NCBI RefSeq assembly: GCF_900079725.1
Contig: NZ_LT599032.1
Coordinates: 1,580,209 to 1,644,208, forward strand
Reading direction: 5' to 3'
Length of the DNA: 64,000 bases
From: an uncultured Dysgonomonas sp.
GTDB taxonomy: Bacteria > Bacteroidota > Bacteroidia > Bacteroidales > Dysgonomonadaceae
Below the pieces are notes generated by a model, which was not told the DNA's origin, made no database searches, and worked only from the letters and a program-made list of their open reading frames with translations. This document shows positions 24,459 through 35,113 of this stretch, piece by piece. The translations under genes and the position numbers were made by a program. Each line of letters starts with the position of its first letter. Positions within the stretch are counted from its first letter, which is position 1.

Positions 24459-25994
24459 ATGAAACCAAAAATTATAAAAGATCAGGCACTGGTCATATTC
24501 GGTGCATCGGGAGATCTTACATACAGGAAACTGGTACCTGCTATATTCGATTTGCATAAACAGAATTCACTTCCTAAAAACTTTGCAGTATTGGGAGTGG
24601 CCCGCAGTCCTTTCACGGATGATTCTTTCCGTGAAAAGATGAAAGATGGTATCAAGCAATTTGCTACGGCTAAAGACGTCTCTGATGAAGAATTAAACAC
24701 ATTCTGCCAGAAACTTCATTATCTGTCTATCAATACAGATGACGGTAAAGAATACTCGAAGCTGAAAGACCGTTTAGATCTGCTCGACAAAGAAGAAAAT
24801 ACTGCAGGAAACTATATTTTCTATCTATCTACGCCACCTGCGCTCTACCCTCTCATTCCTAAATTCCTGGCAGAGCAAGGCTTGAACAAAGAGGACGATA
24901 ATTTCAGGCGGATTATTATAGAAAAACCTTTCGGTACAGATTTGAAATCCGCAATTTCATTAAATGCTTCTTTACGCGAAGATTATGATGAAGAGCAGAT
25001 ATACCGTATCGACCATTATCTGGGTAAAGAAACAGTACAAAACATGCTTGTTACCCGTTTTGCAAATGGTATCTATGAGCCATTATGGAACAGAAATTAC
25101 ATCCATCATGTCGAAATCACGGCGGCTGAAAGCATTGGCGTGGAAAATCGTGGAGGATACTATGATCATTCAGGAGCATTACGCGACATGGTACAAAATC
25201 ACCTGCTGCAATTAGTAGCTCTTGTGGCAATGGAGCCTCCGATGTCTATAGATTCGGTTTCGATACGAAATGAAAAGCTAAAAGTATTTCAGGCCTTCCG
25301 TCCTATGTCGAATGACGATTTGTTCAAAAATGTTATTCGCGGACAATACACAGCAGCCAACATAAAAGGCAAATACGCCAAAGGATACCGGGAAGAAAAA
25401 GATGTGGATAAAGATTCACGTACCGAGACCTATGTAGCGATGAAACTGTTCATTGACAACTGGCGCTGGGGAGATGTTCCTTTCTATGTCCGCACCGGAA
25501 AACGTTTACCGACACGGGTATCGGAAGTAGTTATACATTTCAAACCTGCTCCGCAACGATTGTTTCCTGAAACTACAGACCTGAACAATGACGACAATCA
25601 ATTGGTAATAAGAATACAGCCCGATGAAGGCATTCTGCTGAAAACAAAGATGAAAGTGCCGGGAAGCGGCTATCAGGTAAAGAATGTGAATATGGATTTC
25701 CACTATTCGCAATTACAAGATACCTACCTGCCCGAAGCATATGAGCGCCTGCTGCTCGACTGTATGGTAGGCGACTCTACATTATATATCCGGGGCGACG
25801 CCTTGGAAGCCACATGGAAATTCGTGCAACCGCTGCTTGATTTCTGGGAGAAGAATCCGGATGCGCCACTACATGGATATCCTGCCGGATCATGGGGTCC
25901 CAACTGCGCCGATGACCTGATTGAAGAAAAAAATCTTACATGGAGATATCCTTGTAAGAATCTGTCTGACGATGGTATATATTGCGAACTATGA
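24459..25994 (+). CDS. zwf: Glucose-6-phosphate 1-dehydrogenase
   Basis: 511 residues, full length. It oxidises glucose 6-phosphate to 6-phosphogluconolactone. Motifs: GASGDL (15-20) for NADP, EKPFG (155-159), and the active-site signature RIDHYLGK (183-190) with the catalytic His. Its stop overlaps the pgl start in an ATGA arrangement, which couples the enzyme to the lactonase that uses its product. Confidence 0.96.
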   Translation: MKPKIIKDQALVIFGASGDLTYRKLVPAIFDLHKQNSLPKNFAVLGVARSPFTDDSFREKMKDGIKQFATAKDVSDEELNTFCQKLHYLSINTDDGKEYSKLKDRLDLLDKEENTAGNYIFYLSTPPALYPLIPKFLAEQGLNKEDDNFRRIIIEKPFGTDLKSAISLNASLREDYDEEQIYRIDHYLGKETVQNMLVTRFANGIYEPLWNRNYIHHVEITAAESIGVENRGGYYDHSGALRDMVQNHLLQLVALVAMEPPMSIDSVSIRNEKLKVFQAFRPMSNDDLFKNVIRGQYTAANIKGKYAKGYREEKDVDKDSRTETYVAMKLFIDNWRWGDVPFYVRTGKRLPTRVSEVVIHFKPAPQRLFPETTDLNNDDNQLVIRIQPDEGILLKTKMKVPGSGYQVKNVNMDFHYSQLQDTYLPEAYERLLLDCMVGDSTLYIRGDALEATWKFVQPLLDFWEKNPDAPLHGYPAGSWGPNCADDLIEEKNLTWRYPCKNLSDDGIYCEL

Positions 25995-26716
25995 TAAAAG
26001 AAGAGATTAAAGTTTATGAAGATCCTAACGCTTTAAGCAAAGGATTCACCGAGTTTGTACTAAAGTTGCTGGATGTATATCCGCACATCAATCTGGCCCT
26101 GTCGGGGGGAACCACGCCTAAGGTAATTTTTGACTATTGGGCCGAGAATTGTAAAGAGTCTATCGACTGGAACCGTATCTCATTTTTCTGGGGAGACGAA
26201 CGTTGCGTACCACCGGAAAATGTGATGAATAACTTCGGGATGACAAAGGATCACTTATTCGACAAAGTGCCGAGCATTCCGAATAATAACATCTACCGTA
26301 TACACGGAGAAAACGAACCGGAAGAAGAAGCGTTATGGTATGGTACAGTTCTGAAATCGAAACTGATGCAAAAGCAGGACATGCCTAGTTTCGAGATTGT
26401 CATGCTCGGACTGGGTGATGACGGACATACCGTATCGATTTTCCCTAATCAGATCGAACTCTGGGACAGTAAAGACATCTGTGTAATCGGTGAGCACCCT
26501 GAAACAGGTATGCAGCGGGTGACTATCAGCGGTAAAGTGGTAAACAACTCACAGTATGTCGTATTCCTTGCTACAGGAAAGAACAAAGCTGAAAAAGTAA
26601 GAGATATAATAAAGAACCGGAAAGAACACCTGAATAAATACCCTGCGGCGAAAGTAAATCCCAAAAGGGGCTATTTGTATTGGTTCCTGGATGCAGAAGC
26701 GGCAAGTTTGCTGTAA
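25991..26716 (+). CDS. pgl: 6-phosphogluconolactonase
   Basis: Hydrolyses 6-phosphogluconolactone to 6-phosphogluconate, between the Zwf and Gnd steps. 241 residues from the ATG at 25991, which overlaps the zwf stop by 4 bp; an upstream ATG at 25982 is less likely. DevB/SOL features are LALSGGTTPK, the segment FFWGDERCVPP, and LGLGDDGHTVSIFP. The gene ends at a strong palindromic terminator. Confidence 0.94.
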   Translation: MIKEEIKVYEDPNALSKGFTEFVLKLLDVYPHINLALSGGTTPKVIFDYWAENCKESIDWNRISFFWGDERCVPPENVMNNFGMTKDHLFDKVPSIPNNNIYRIHGENEPEEEALWYGTVLKSKLMQKQDMPSFEIVMLGLGDDGHTVSIFPNQIELWDSKDICVIGEHPETGMQRVTISGKVVNNSQYVVFLATGKNKAEKVRDIIKNRKEHLNKYPAAKVNPKRGYLYWFLDAEAASLL

Positions 26717-26730
26717 TACGCATAGGAATA

Positions 26731-26760
26731 AAAAAGGATGGTTGTACAACCATCCTTTTT
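26731..26760. terminator. Bidirectional terminator between pgl and the GH3 gene
   Basis: A 30-bp perfect palindrome, AAAAAGGATGGTTGT followed by its complement, with T runs on both strands. It ends 4 bp from the GH3 stop codon. Confidence 0.9.
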
Positions 26761-26764
26761 TGCC

Positions 26765-28276
26765 TTATCTTGTTTGTTCTATAAACGACCTTAGCCTATC
26801 TACATAGTCCCTGTTATTCGATAACCGCGGCACTTTGTTTTGCCCGCCCAGTTTCCCTATCGATTTCAGCCACTCATTAAACGTCCCTTTTGGCAAACTT
26901 TTCACAATAGGTAAACCTAAAGAGAGATTATAGGAACGCTTAGCCTCATAGTCCGAGTTTACCCTCTTCAGGTTGTCATCCAAAGATTTGACAAACTTAT
27001 CCAAATCGTCGGGCTCGACGGAAAACTCGATAAACCACTCATGGGCACCGGTATTTTCATCTCCAAAATAAACGGGAGCGGCTGTATATTCAGTTATCTG
27101 TGTACCTGTATCTTTACAAGCTTCGGATAAAGCTCTTTCAGCATTGTCAATGATAATCTCCTCTCCGAAAGCATTGATAAAGTTCTTTGTACGACCTGTT
27201 ATCCGGAACAGATAGGGACTGGTAGACGTAAACTCGATAGTATCACCTATCATATAGCGCCAAAGCCCGCCATTGGTAGAGATGAGGAGTGCGTAATTCT
27301 GCCCGGTCTCCACTTCGTCCAATGTCAGTGTCTTAGGATTTTCACTATTCCATTCACTCATCGGAACAAATTCGTAGTAGATACCGCTATCCAGCATCAG
27401 GAGCATATCTTTCGATTTATCGGAAAACTGTACTCCGAAGAATCCTTCCGAAGCATTGTACGTTTCCCAATAACGCATTTCAGGCTTTTGTATGATCTTC
27501 TTATATTGTTCTTCGAATGGGGTGAAACTGACCCCCCCATGGAAGAACACTTCCAGATTAGGCCAGATATCAGTCAGTTCGCGCCCGGTATCAGCCTTTA
27601 TTTTTTTCAAAAGGACAAGCAACCATGAAGGTACACCCATGAATGCCCTTACATCGTTCTTTACAGCATAATCTGCTAATGCCTGCAACTTAATTTCCCA
27701 ATCGGGTAACAGGGAAATGCTCTCAGGAGTACGGCTTTTCTTAGCCCAGAAATACAGGTTCTTGATCAATATAGCAGATATATCTCCGGTAAAAATACCG
27801 TCTCCTATATTGTTTATCTGCTTACTTCCTCCCAAAACCAATGTCTTTCCGAAAAAGAATCTGGCCTTATGATTTGCCTGCCCGTATATAGCAAGCATCT
27901 GCTCTCCACATTTATAGTGACCTTTTGTCAGAGATTCTTGGGTGACAGGGATGTATTTACTCTTATCCTCGGTAGTACCGGACGACATAGCAAACCACTT
28001 TACGGGTTTGTTCCACAAAACGTTTTGCTGTTTATCTATCAGTATCTTATCAAGATAGGGACGCAAATCTTCGTAATGGAAAACAGGAACCTGCTTTCTG
28101 AAATCGTCTTTATTCTTAATTGAGGAAAAGTTATATCGTTGACCTATTAGCGTTTGCGCTCCATTGTGAAGCAAATAGGATAGTATTTTTTCCTGAGTAT
28201 AGACTGGTTTATTGATAAATCCGGCAACTTCTTTATATTTGAAGTTGAGATATTTGTGAGCAATATTGGTTATCAT
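26765..28276 (-). CDS. GH3 auxin-responsive promoter family protein (acyl-adenylate-forming)
   Basis: 503 residues, matching bacterial GH3 proteins over the full length. GH3 enzymes of plants adenylate a carboxylic acid (jasmonate, auxin) and join it to an amino acid. The ATP-binding phosphate loop SSGTTEDKSKYIPVT starts at 98; 'YNASEGFFG' and the YMIGDTIEF adenylate-binding segment follow, then a C-terminal cap domain. Substrates of the Bacteroidota proteins are not established. The gene overlaps the upstream Crp/Fnr gene by 4 bp, so the regulator and enzyme are translated together. It shares a terminator with pgl. Confidence 0.85.
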   Translation of the reverse strand: MITNIAHKYLNFKYKEVAGFINKPVYTQEKILSYLLHNGAQTLIGQRYNFSSIKNKDDFRKQVPVFHYEDLRPYLDKILIDKQQNVLWNKPVKWFAMSSGTTEDKSKYIPVTQESLTKGHYKCGEQMLAIYGQANHKARFFFGKTLVLGGSKQINNIGDGIFTGDISAILIKNLYFWAKKSRTPESISLLPDWEIKLQALADYAVKNDVRAFMGVPSWLLVLLKKIKADTGRELTDIWPNLEVFFHGGVSFTPFEEQYKKIIQKPEMRYWETYNASEGFFGVQFSDKSKDMLLMLDSGIYYEFVPMSEWNSENPKTLTLDEVETGQNYALLISTNGGLWRYMIGDTIEFTSTSPYLFRITGRTKNFINAFGEEIIIDNAERALSEACKDTGTQITEYTAAPVYFGDENTGAHEWFIEFSVEPDDLDKFVKSLDDNLKRVNSDYEAKRSYNLSLGLPIVKSLPKGTFNEWLKSIGKLGGQNKVPRLSNNRDYVDRLRSFIEQTR

Positions 28277-28974
28277 CCGATTTTGCTTATTCTTCGTAGC
28301 TTTTCTTCGTCTATTATCTTGATTTTCCGGCCGTCGAGTGTAATTATATGTTCATCAACAAATGTAGACAGCGTCCTGATTGCATTTGAGGTTGTCATAT
28401 TCGACAAATTGGCAAGGTCTTCCCGTGACAGGTAGATACTGATAGTAGCGCCGTCTTCTTCCAATCCGTAGTTTTCGATAAGGAAGATTAGCGATTCAGC
28501 TAAACGTCCGCGGATATGTTTTTGAGTAAGATTAACCACCCTTTCATCTGCAATGCCCAGATCTGTAGACAGTTCCCGGATAAAGAACATTCCTAATTTT
28601 GAGTTTACAGTAACTATCTCTTCAATAATCTGCATAGATATAAAACAGATAGTGGAAGCCTCGAAAGCCGAAGCAGCAGTCACATATGGCTGGTTGGCAA
28701 AATAGGCTCGATACCCGAAATATTGTGTAGGACGTATCATTCTTATTATCTGGCTACGTCCGCCTACTCCATCTTTATATATCTTGACTTTGCCTTTACA
28801 CAGGCACATCAATTCTTGAGGAGTCTCTTCTTCTCTGTAGATTACCTCATTCTTTTTATAGTCAAGAATCTTCGCGTTTGCCGAAATTAAGTCACGTTCC
28901 TTATTATTCAACAAATCCCAAATCTCCGGAATACATTCCGATATACTTACAACATTGCTGCTATCTGCTACCAT
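28273..28974 (-). CDS. Crp/Fnr family transcriptional regulator
   Basis: 233 residues: a cyclic-nucleotide-binding-like beta-roll (about 20-140, with 'KNEVIYREEETPQELMCLCK' and a CKGKVKIYKDG strand), the long dimer helix, and a C-terminal winged helix (about 170-225) with the recognition segment SREDLANLSNMTTSNAIRTL. The Arg/Glu phosphate-binding signature of cAMP receptors is not obvious, and no Fnr cysteine cluster is seen, so the signal is unknown. It is divergent from tig. TAACTTTG (29029-29022) is a -7 candidate without a clear -33. Confidence 0.88.
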   Translation of the reverse strand: MVADSSNVVSISECIPEIWDLLNNKERDLISANAKILDYKKNEVIYREEETPQELMCLCKGKVKIYKDGVGGRSQIIRMIRPTQYFGYRAYFANQPYVTAASAFEASTICFISMQIIEEIVTVNSKLGMFFIRELSTDLGIADERVVNLTQKHIRGRLAESLIFLIENYGLEEDGATISIYLSREDLANLSNMTTSNAIRTLSTFVDEHIITLDGRKIKIIDEEKLRRISKIG

Positions 28975-29124
28975 AGAGAAAAGCTTGATATATAAATCAG
29001 GTTCAATAATTAACTTAAAAACAAAGTTAGCATTTTTTTATATTAAAACATGTTACAAAACATATTTTTAACGCATTATACCATCTTTTTATAAAAAAGG
29101 CCTTGAGATTAATTATTATTTCTC

Positions 29125-29155
29125 TTTGAATATTACAATAATAAGACTATTTTTG
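29125..29155 (+). promoter_or_regulatory. Promoter of the trigger factor gene
   Basis: TTTG (29125-29128), 19 nt and TATTTTTG (29148-29155). Start of transcription would be about 80 nt before the ATG. Confidence 0.75.
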
Positions 29156-29240
29156 CACCACCAAAAAAGAGAGCTGTGAAAGCTAACTTTTTCTTATACA
29201 TTTGAATAAACTTGTAATAATTTAAAATAAACCCGTTAAG

Positions 29241-30623
29241 ATGAATGTATCTCTAACAAATGTTGATAGCGTAAATGCTATTCTACAAATCAGTGTAGCT
29301 AAAGCTGATTATCAGGAAAAACTTGATAGTGCACTGAAAACTTTCCGCAAAAAAGCAAATGTACCGGGATTCCGTCCGGGCACTGTACCTGTAGGTATGG
29401 TAAAAAAGATGTACGGTAAATCCATAATGGCCGAAGAAATAAACAAAATAGTAGGTGAAAGCCTATATAACTATATTCAGGAAAATAAATTGAATGTGCT
29501 TGGCGAACCGCTTCCCAACGAAGAAAAGCAACAAGCGATCGATTTCGCAACAGAAGGCGACTATGATTTCTATTTCGATATAGCCCTTGCTCCTGAAATT
29601 AAACTATCACTGACAAAGAAAGATAAAGTCACCTACTACAAAATTGATGTAAACGAAGAACTTGTTGATAAACAAATCGAGTCTTACAAAGCAAATTACG
29701 GTAAGTATGACAAGATAGAGGACGGCGCCCTTGCAACCGACCTTGTCAGAGGTACTATCTCGGAACTGGAAGGCGGCAAAGCAAAAGAAGGCGGTATCAA
29801 TGTAGAAGCCGGTGTAGTAATGCCATCTTACATGAAAGATGCTGACGAACAAGCTAAATTCGTTGGAGCTAAAGCCGGAGATGTGATCACATTCAATCCT
29901 GGGAAAGCATATGAAGGAAATGAAACCGAGATCGCATCACTACTTCACATCGAAAAAGATGCAGTAGAAGCCATTGCTCCTGAATTTAAATTTGAAATCA
30001 CTGAAATCACCCGTTACAAAGAAGCTGAACTAGATAAAGATCTGTTCGATAAAGTATTCGGAGCAGATACAGTAAAAGATGTAGCTGAATTCAAAGCAAA
30101 GGTAAAAGAAACTATCGAAGACCAGTTTGCTCCGGATAGCGATTACAAATTCCTGTTGGATGCAAAGGAACTTCTGGAGAAAAAAGTCGGAGATATTCAA
30201 TTCCCCGATGCTTTCCTTAAAAGATGGCTGCTAGCATCAGGTGAGGAAAGAACAGCAGAATCCATCGAAGCAGATTATCCGAAAATCGTAGCCGACCTGA
30301 AATTCCACCTCATCAAGGAACAAATCGCAAAAGATTATGATATCAAGATTGAAAATGAAGATATGAAAACTATTGCGATGCAGGCAGCAAGAGCTCAGTT
30401 TGCGCAATATGGCATGATGAACCTGCCGGACGAAATGGTTGAAAACTATGCGAATGATATGTTGAAAAACAAAGACAACGCACGCAACCTGCTCGAACGC
30501 GCAATGGAAAACAAAATAATTGACGCATTAAAAACAAAATTAGGTATAGAAGAAAAATCCATATCACTGGATGACTTCCGCAAATTCTTCGAAAAAGAAG
30601 AAGACAAACAGGAAGAAGCATAA
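29241..30623 (+). CDS. tig: Trigger factor
   Basis: 460 residues. The ribosome-binding N-domain has the signature GFRPGTVP at 43-50. The middle PPIase-like region is present with weak similarity, and the C-terminal helical chaperone arms end in an acidic, E/K-rich tail. Trigger factor binds nascent chains at the ribosome exit. It lies directly upstream of clpP-clpX, the order common in bacteria, but is separated from clpP by 234 bp with two hairpins. Confidence 0.93.
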   Translation: MNVSLTNVDSVNAILQISVAKADYQEKLDSALKTFRKKANVPGFRPGTVPVGMVKKMYGKSIMAEEINKIVGESLYNYIQENKLNVLGEPLPNEEKQQAIDFATEGDYDFYFDIALAPEIKLSLTKKDKVTYYKIDVNEELVDKQIESYKANYGKYDKIEDGALATDLVRGTISELEGGKAKEGGINVEAGVVMPSYMKDADEQAKFVGAKAGDVITFNPGKAYEGNETEIASLLHIEKDAVEAIAPEFKFEITEITRYKEAELDKDLFDKVFGADTVKDVAEFKAKVKETIEDQFAPDSDYKFLLDAKELLEKKVGDIQFPDAFLKRWLLASGEERTAESIEADYPKIVADLKFHLIKEQIAKDYDIKIENEDMKTIAMQAARAQFAQYGMMNLPDEMVENYANDMLKNKDNARNLLERAMENKIIDALKTKLGIEEKSISLDDFRKFFEKEEDKQEEA

Positions 30624-30641
30624 ACCTAAATGAAATTATAT

Positions 30642-30679
30642 AACGGGCAGAAGAATAAATACTCTTTCTGCCCGTTTTT
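30642..30679 (+). terminator. Terminator of tig
   Basis: An 11-bp stem AACGGGCAGAA with TTCTGCCCGTT, followed by T5. Confidence 0.88.
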
Positions 30680-30736
30680 GATGAATAATAGTAGAAATAC
30701 ACCGGATAATATCTTAGCTTTTCAATTTTTTATTTA

Positions 30737-30744
30737 TAACTTTG
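30737..30744 (+). promoter_or_regulatory. -7 promoter element upstream of clpP
   Basis: TAACTTTG matches TAnnTTTG; no clear -33 is seen. A terminator-like hairpin starts 12 nt further on. Confidence 0.4.
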
Positions 30745-30756
30745 TTTATAAGAAAT

Positions 30757-30781
30757 GAGGCTGAATATTAGCCTCTTTTTT
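30757..30781 (+). terminator. Terminator-like hairpin in the clpP leader
   Basis: GAGGCT and AGCCTC form a 6-bp stem with a 7-nt loop, then T6. It lies between the candidate clpP promoter and the ATG at 30858, so it could act as an attenuator, or as a second tig terminator. Confidence 0.55.
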
Positions 30782-30857
30782 GTGCCGGTCACAATGGCAT
30801 GATAATTGTTTATAAGACTATAGTATTAAATTATTCACTTATCGAAAGGAAAATATT

Positions 30858-31526
30858 ATGAACAATGAATTTAAGAAATATGCTACCAAGCATTTAGGTA
30901 TGAACGGACTTGCTCTAGATAAATATGTAGATATCACAAGCAGCTATATATCACCCACTATTATTGAAGAGCGTCAGTTGAATGTGGCGCAGATGGATGT
31001 ATTCTCCCGTCTGATGATGGACCGAATCATCTTTCTTGGCACCCAGATAGACGATTATACTGCTAATGTTATCCAGGCACAGTTGCTTTATCTGGATTCT
31101 GCCGATTCCGGTAAAGACATATCTATCTACATCAATTCTCCCGGCGGTTCGGTTTATGCAGGATATGGCATCTATGATACCATGCAATTTATAAACAGCA
31201 ATGTCTCTACCATCTGTACAGGTATTGCAGCGTCTATGGCAGCCGTACTGCTTGTAGCTGGAGAAAAAGGCAAACGTTTTGCGCTGAAACATTCACGCGT
31301 AATGATTCACCAACCACTAGGAGGCGCACAAGGACAGGCATCCGATATTGAAATCACTGCCCGTGAGATAGGTAAAATAAAGAAAGAACTATACACCATT
31401 ATAGCCGATCACTCAGGACAACCGTTCGACAGGGTTGAAAAAGATTCTGACCGTGATTACTGGATGACTTCAGCCGAAGCCAAAGATTATGGTATGGTTG
31501 ACGAAGTTTTAACAAGAAATAAGTAA
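30858..31526 (+). CDS. clpP: ATP-dependent Clp protease proteolytic subunit
   Basis: 222 residues. The catalytic triad is Ser126 (GIAASMAA), His151 (MIHQPLGG) and an Asp in EKDSDRD (195-200). The oxyanion-site YINSPGGSV is also conserved. A short pro-region precedes the fold. ClpP forms the 14-subunit chamber that pairs with ClpX, encoded 54 bp downstream. A purine-rich site (GAAAGGA) lies just upstream of the ATG. Confidence 0.97.
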   Translation: MNNEFKKYATKHLGMNGLALDKYVDITSSYISPTIIEERQLNVAQMDVFSRLMMDRIIFLGTQIDDYTANVIQAQLLYLDSADSGKDISIYINSPGGSVYAGYGIYDTMQFINSNVSTICTGIAASMAAVLLVAGEKGKRFALKHSRVMIHQPLGGAQGQASDIEITAREIGKIKKELYTIIADHSGQPFDRVEKDSDRDYWMTSAEAKDYGMVDEVLTRNK

Positions 31527-31580
31527 TAGTAAGTAATGGGTTCAGATAAAACTTAAAACCCACTACTTATAATTCAATTT

Positions 31581-32816
31581 ATGGCAAAAAAAGAAATAAA
31601 CCAATGCAGTTTTTGCGGACGAAGCGATAAGGATGTAAACATGCTTATATCCGGTTTGTCCGCAGACATCTGCGATAGCTGTGCCGAACAGGCCTACCAA
31701 ATCGTAAAAGAAAGCATCGAAGCCAAACAAAAATCTTCGATAGGCATAGACAAAACACAATTGCCTGACCCCAAAAAGATAAAAGAATACCTCGACGGAT
31801 ATATTATCGGACAAGATAATGCTAAGCGTTATCTGGCTGTTGCCGTTTACAATCATTACAAACGGATATTACAGGAAAAGAACGATGATATAGAAATAGA
31901 AAAATCGAATATTATCCTTGTAGGACCTACCGGTACAGGAAAGACGCTTCTAGCCCGTACAATAGCAAAGATGCTGCACGTACCTTTTGCCATTGTAGAT
32001 GCAACCGTGCTTACCGAAGCCGGATATGTAGGAGAAGACATCGAAAGTATCCTTACACGGCTACTTCAGGCATCGGACTATGATGTAGCATCAGCCGAGA
32101 GAGGAATCGTATTCATTGATGAGATAGATAAGATAGCACGCAAAAGTGATAACCCGTCAATCACCCGTGATGTAAGCGGAGAGGGAGTACAGCAGGGATT
32201 GCTAAAATTGCTTGAAGGATCAATCGTGAATGTGCCGCCGCAAGGAGGCCGTAAGCACCCTGACCAGAAAATGATAGCTGTAGATACTAAAAACATCCTC
32301 TTCATTTGTGGTGGAGCATTTGACGGTATAGAACGTAAAATCGCCCAACGCCTGAATACTAAAGTAGTAGGATATGCCTCTTCTCTGAAAAACGCAGAAG
32401 TAGACAGAGAAAACCTATTGCAATATGTAGCACCTCAAGATTTAAAATCTTACGGACTGATCCCGGAAATTATCGGCCGTCTGCCGATACTGACATATCT
32501 GGATGCACTGGACAGAAGTGCTTTGCGCAGAATTCTTACCGAGCCTAAAAATTCTATAATAAAACAATACATCAAGCTCTTCAAAATGGATGACGTAGAT
32601 CTCACATTCGATGAAGATGTATACGAATTTATTGTAGATAAGGCAGTAGAATATAAGTTAGGAGCAAGAGGATTGCGCTCCATTGTAGAGAATATAATGA
32701 TGGACGCAATGTTTACCATACCATCTACAAAACAAACGCAATTACACATCACCAAAGACTATGCCGGGGAACAACTCGAGAAGTCACAAATGATAAAACT
32801 CAAAAATTCACAATAA
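31581..32816 (+). CDS. clpX: ATP-dependent Clp protease ATP-binding subunit
   Basis: 411 residues. The N-terminal zinc-binding domain has Cys9, Cys12, Cys31 and Cys34. The AAA+ module has Walker A GPTGTGKT, Walker B FIDEID and the pore loop region GYVGED, with a C-terminal small domain. The unfoldase feeds substrates to ClpP. It is co-directional with clpP and likely co-transcribed. Confidence 0.97.
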   Translation: MAKKEINQCSFCGRSDKDVNMLISGLSADICDSCAEQAYQIVKESIEAKQKSSIGIDKTQLPDPKKIKEYLDGYIIGQDNAKRYLAVAVYNHYKRILQEKNDDIEIEKSNIILVGPTGTGKTLLARTIAKMLHVPFAIVDATVLTEAGYVGEDIESILTRLLQASDYDVASAERGIVFIDEIDKIARKSDNPSITRDVSGEGVQQGLLKLLEGSIVNVPPQGGRKHPDQKMIAVDTKNILFICGGAFDGIERKIAQRLNTKVVGYASSLKNAEVDRENLLQYVAPQDLKSYGLIPEIIGRLPILTYLDALDRSALRRILTEPKNSIIKQYIKLFKMDDVDLTFDEDVYEFIVDKAVEYKLGARGLRSIVENIMMDAMFTIPSTKQTQLHITKDYAGEQLEKSQMIKLKNSQ

Positions 32817-32836
32817 AGTTTGTTTTTTTCATAAAA

Positions 32837-32904
32837 AATAGCCTATTTTAAGTTGGAGATTTAAAATTAGGACTTTATCTTCGTATAACATAATAGCCTA
32901 TTTT
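32837..32904. repeat. Direct repeat pair flanking the recQ promoter
   Basis: AATAGCCTATTTT occurs at 32837-32849 and again at 32892-32904, on either side of the predicted recQ promoter. Confidence 0.6.
32853..32883 (+). promoter_or_regulatory. Candidate recQ promoter
   Basis: TTG (32853-32855), 20 nt and TATCTTCG (32876-32883), one base from TAnnTTTG. The ATG of recQ is at 32914. Confidence 0.5.
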
Positions 32905-32913
32905 TTTACAAAT

Positions 32914-35109
32914 ATGCCTGACCGAAACGATAAACTGACCGTTGCTTTAAAAAAGCATTTTGGCTTTGATAAATTCAAAGGAAACCAAGAGGCAATCATC
33001 CAGAATCTTCTGGACGAGAAGGATACTTTTGTCCTGATGCCTACAGGGGGAGGGAAGTCGCTTTGTTACCAGTTACCAGCCTTGTTGATGGGGGGAACGG
33101 CTGTTATCATATCACCGCTTATAGCGCTGATGAAGAACCAGGTAGATGCAATGCGCAATTTCAGCGAAGAAGACGGAGTTGCTCATTTTATCAATTCATC
33201 ACTAAACAAAGCTGCCATAGAACAGGTGAAAGGCGATATCCTTTCTGGTAAAACCAAATTACTCTATGTAGCGCCAGAATCCTTGACCAAAGAAGAAAAC
33301 ATAGATTTTCTTCGACAAATAAAGATTTCGTTTTACGCTATAGATGAAGCACACTGTATATCGGAATGGGGACACGATTTCCGCCCGGAATACAGACGAA
33401 TACGCCCTATAGTTACCGAGATAGGTAAGCATCCGATTATTGCACTTACCGCTACAGCAACGCCAAAGGTACAACTCGACATCCAGAAGAATCTGGGCAT
33501 GGTCGATGCCGATGTTTTTAAAGCTTCATTCAACAGGGAAAATCTTTTCTATGAAGTGCGTTCCAAAACGAACAATGTAGACAAGGATATCATAAAATAT
33601 ATCAAGTCACAGGGGCATAAATCGGGTATTATATATTGCCTGAGCCGCAAAAAAGTAGAAGAATTTGCAGAAATACTGCAAACAAACAACATCAATGCAT
33701 TACCATATCACGCAGGATTAGATGCAAATACACGCTCAGCAAATCAGGATGCATTCCTGATGGAGCAGGTTGATGTGATTGTAGCTACCATTGCATTTGG
33801 GATGGGGATAGACAAGCCGGACGTAAGGTATGTAATACATTACGACATGCCAAAGAGCCTTGAAGGATATTATCAGGAAACAGGCCGGGCCGGACGCGAC
33901 GGAGGAGAAGGTAAATGCATTGCATTTTACTCCTTCAAAGACTTACAGAAACTAGAAAAGTTCATGCAGGGAAAACCTGTTGCCGAACAAGAAATAGGAA
34001 AACAACTGCTCCTTGAAACAGCGGCATACGCAGAGACTGCATTATGCAGAAAAAAGGTGCTCCTTCACTATTTCGGTGAAGAATATAAAGTGAGAAATTG
34101 TGGAAATTGTGACAATTGTGTAAATCCAAAAAAACAGGTGGAAGCTAAAGATTTATTATTAACAGCTCTGGAAGCTGTAGTTGCGTTAAAAGAAAAATTC
34201 AAGACGGATTATGTTATCAATATCCTCAGAGGTAAAGAAACATCCGAAATTGAAACATACGAGCATCAGGATCTGGAAGTGTTCGGCTCCGGAGATGATG
34301 CCGATGAAGATACATGGAATGCAGTGATTCGTCAGGCCATTATCGCAGGATATTTTGATAAAGATATTGAGAATTACGGGTTGTTGAAAATTACAAAAAA
34401 GGGAAAAGACTTCCTGAAAAAACCTGTATCTTTCAAAATTACGACTGCCGATGAAGAAGATCTGGAAGACGATGACAACATAGATGATGTAGTTGTAAAA
34501 GGTGGAGGTGGAGGTTCTGCCGTAGATCCGGTATTATTCTCTATTATGAAAGACCTTCGCAAAAAAATGGCTAAGAATAATAACGTTCCGCCATATGTGA
34601 TCTTTCAGGATCCATCATTGGAAGCCATGGCAACCATCTATCCTATCACAATGGAGGAATTACAGAATATTCCGGGTGTAGGGGCAGGTAAGGCTAAAAG
34701 ATACGGAGCCGAATTCCTACAGATTATAAAGAAACATGTCGAAGAAAACGAGATTGAACGTCCCGAAGATTTACGTGTAAGAACCGTTGCTAACAAGTCG
34801 AAATTAAAGGTTGCCATAGTACAGGCCATCGACAGAAAAGTAGCCTTGGACGATCTGGCCGAATCGAAAGGAATAGATTTTACCGAATTGCTCAATGAAG
34901 TTGAAGCAATTGTATATTCAGGCACCAAAATCAATATTGATTATTTCTTGCGTGAGGTAATAGACGAAGATCATCTGGATGATATTTTTCAATATTTCCA
35001 AGAAGCAGAATCGGACGATCTGGAAGAAGCAATCAACGAGTTAGGTGAATATTCAGAAGATGAAATCCGTTTGGTCCGTATCAAATTCATATCTGATATG
35101 GCAAACTAA
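32914..35109 (+). CDS. recQ: ATP-dependent DNA helicase RecQ
   Basis: 731 residues. Superfamily 2 helicase motifs: Walker A TGGGKS (44-49), DEAH (144-147), '[10 protein letters not shown]', and motif [12 protein letters not shown]. The RecQ-C-terminal zinc site uses cysteines in NCGNCDNC after a CRKK segment. A winged-helix part, an HRDC domain (about 545-625) and an extra C-terminal helical domain follow, separated by an acidic linker and a GGGGG stretch. RecQ unwinds duplex and recombination intermediates. It ends 4 bp before coaD. Confidence 0.95.
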   Translation: MPDRNDKLTVALKKHFGFDKFKGNQEAIIQNLLDEKDTFVLMPTGGGKSLCYQLPALLMGGTAVIISPLIALMKNQVDAMRNFSEEDGVAHFINSSLNKAAIEQVKGDILSGKTKLLYVAPESLTKEENIDFLRQIKISFYAIDEAHCISEWGHDFRPEYRRIRPIVTEIGKHPIIALTATATPKVQLDIQKNLGMVDADVFKASFNRENLFYEVRSKTNNVDKDIIKYIKSQGHKSGIIYCLSRKKVEEFAEILQTNNINALPYHAGLDANTRSANQDAFLMEQVDVIVATIAFGMGIDKPDVRYVIHYDMPKSLEGYYQETGRAGRDGGEGKCIAFYSFKDLQKLEKFMQGKPVAEQEIGKQLLLETAAYAETALCRKKVLLHYFGEEYKVRNCGNCDNCVNPKKQVEAKDLLLTALEAVVALKEKFKTDYVINILRGKETSEIETYEHQDLEVFGSGDDADEDTWNAVIRQAIIAGYFDKDIENYGLLKITKKGKDFLKKPVSFKITTADEEDLEDDDNIDDVVVKGGGGGSAVDPVLFSIMKDLRKKMAKNNNVPPYVIFQDPSLEAMATIYPITMEELQNIPGVGAGKAKRYGAEFLQIIKKHVEENEIERPEDLRVRTVANKSKLKVAIVQAIDRKVALDDLAESKGIDFTELLNEVEAIVYSGTKINIDYFLREVIDEDHLDDIFQYFQEAESDDLEEAINELGEYSEDEIRLVRIKFISDMAN

Positions 35110-35113
35110 AATA

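Noticed and set aside
35045-35113. Longer coaD start inside recQ
   Set aside because: The added 23 residues have no similarity to the family; the ATG at 35114 gives the usual 155-residue protein.
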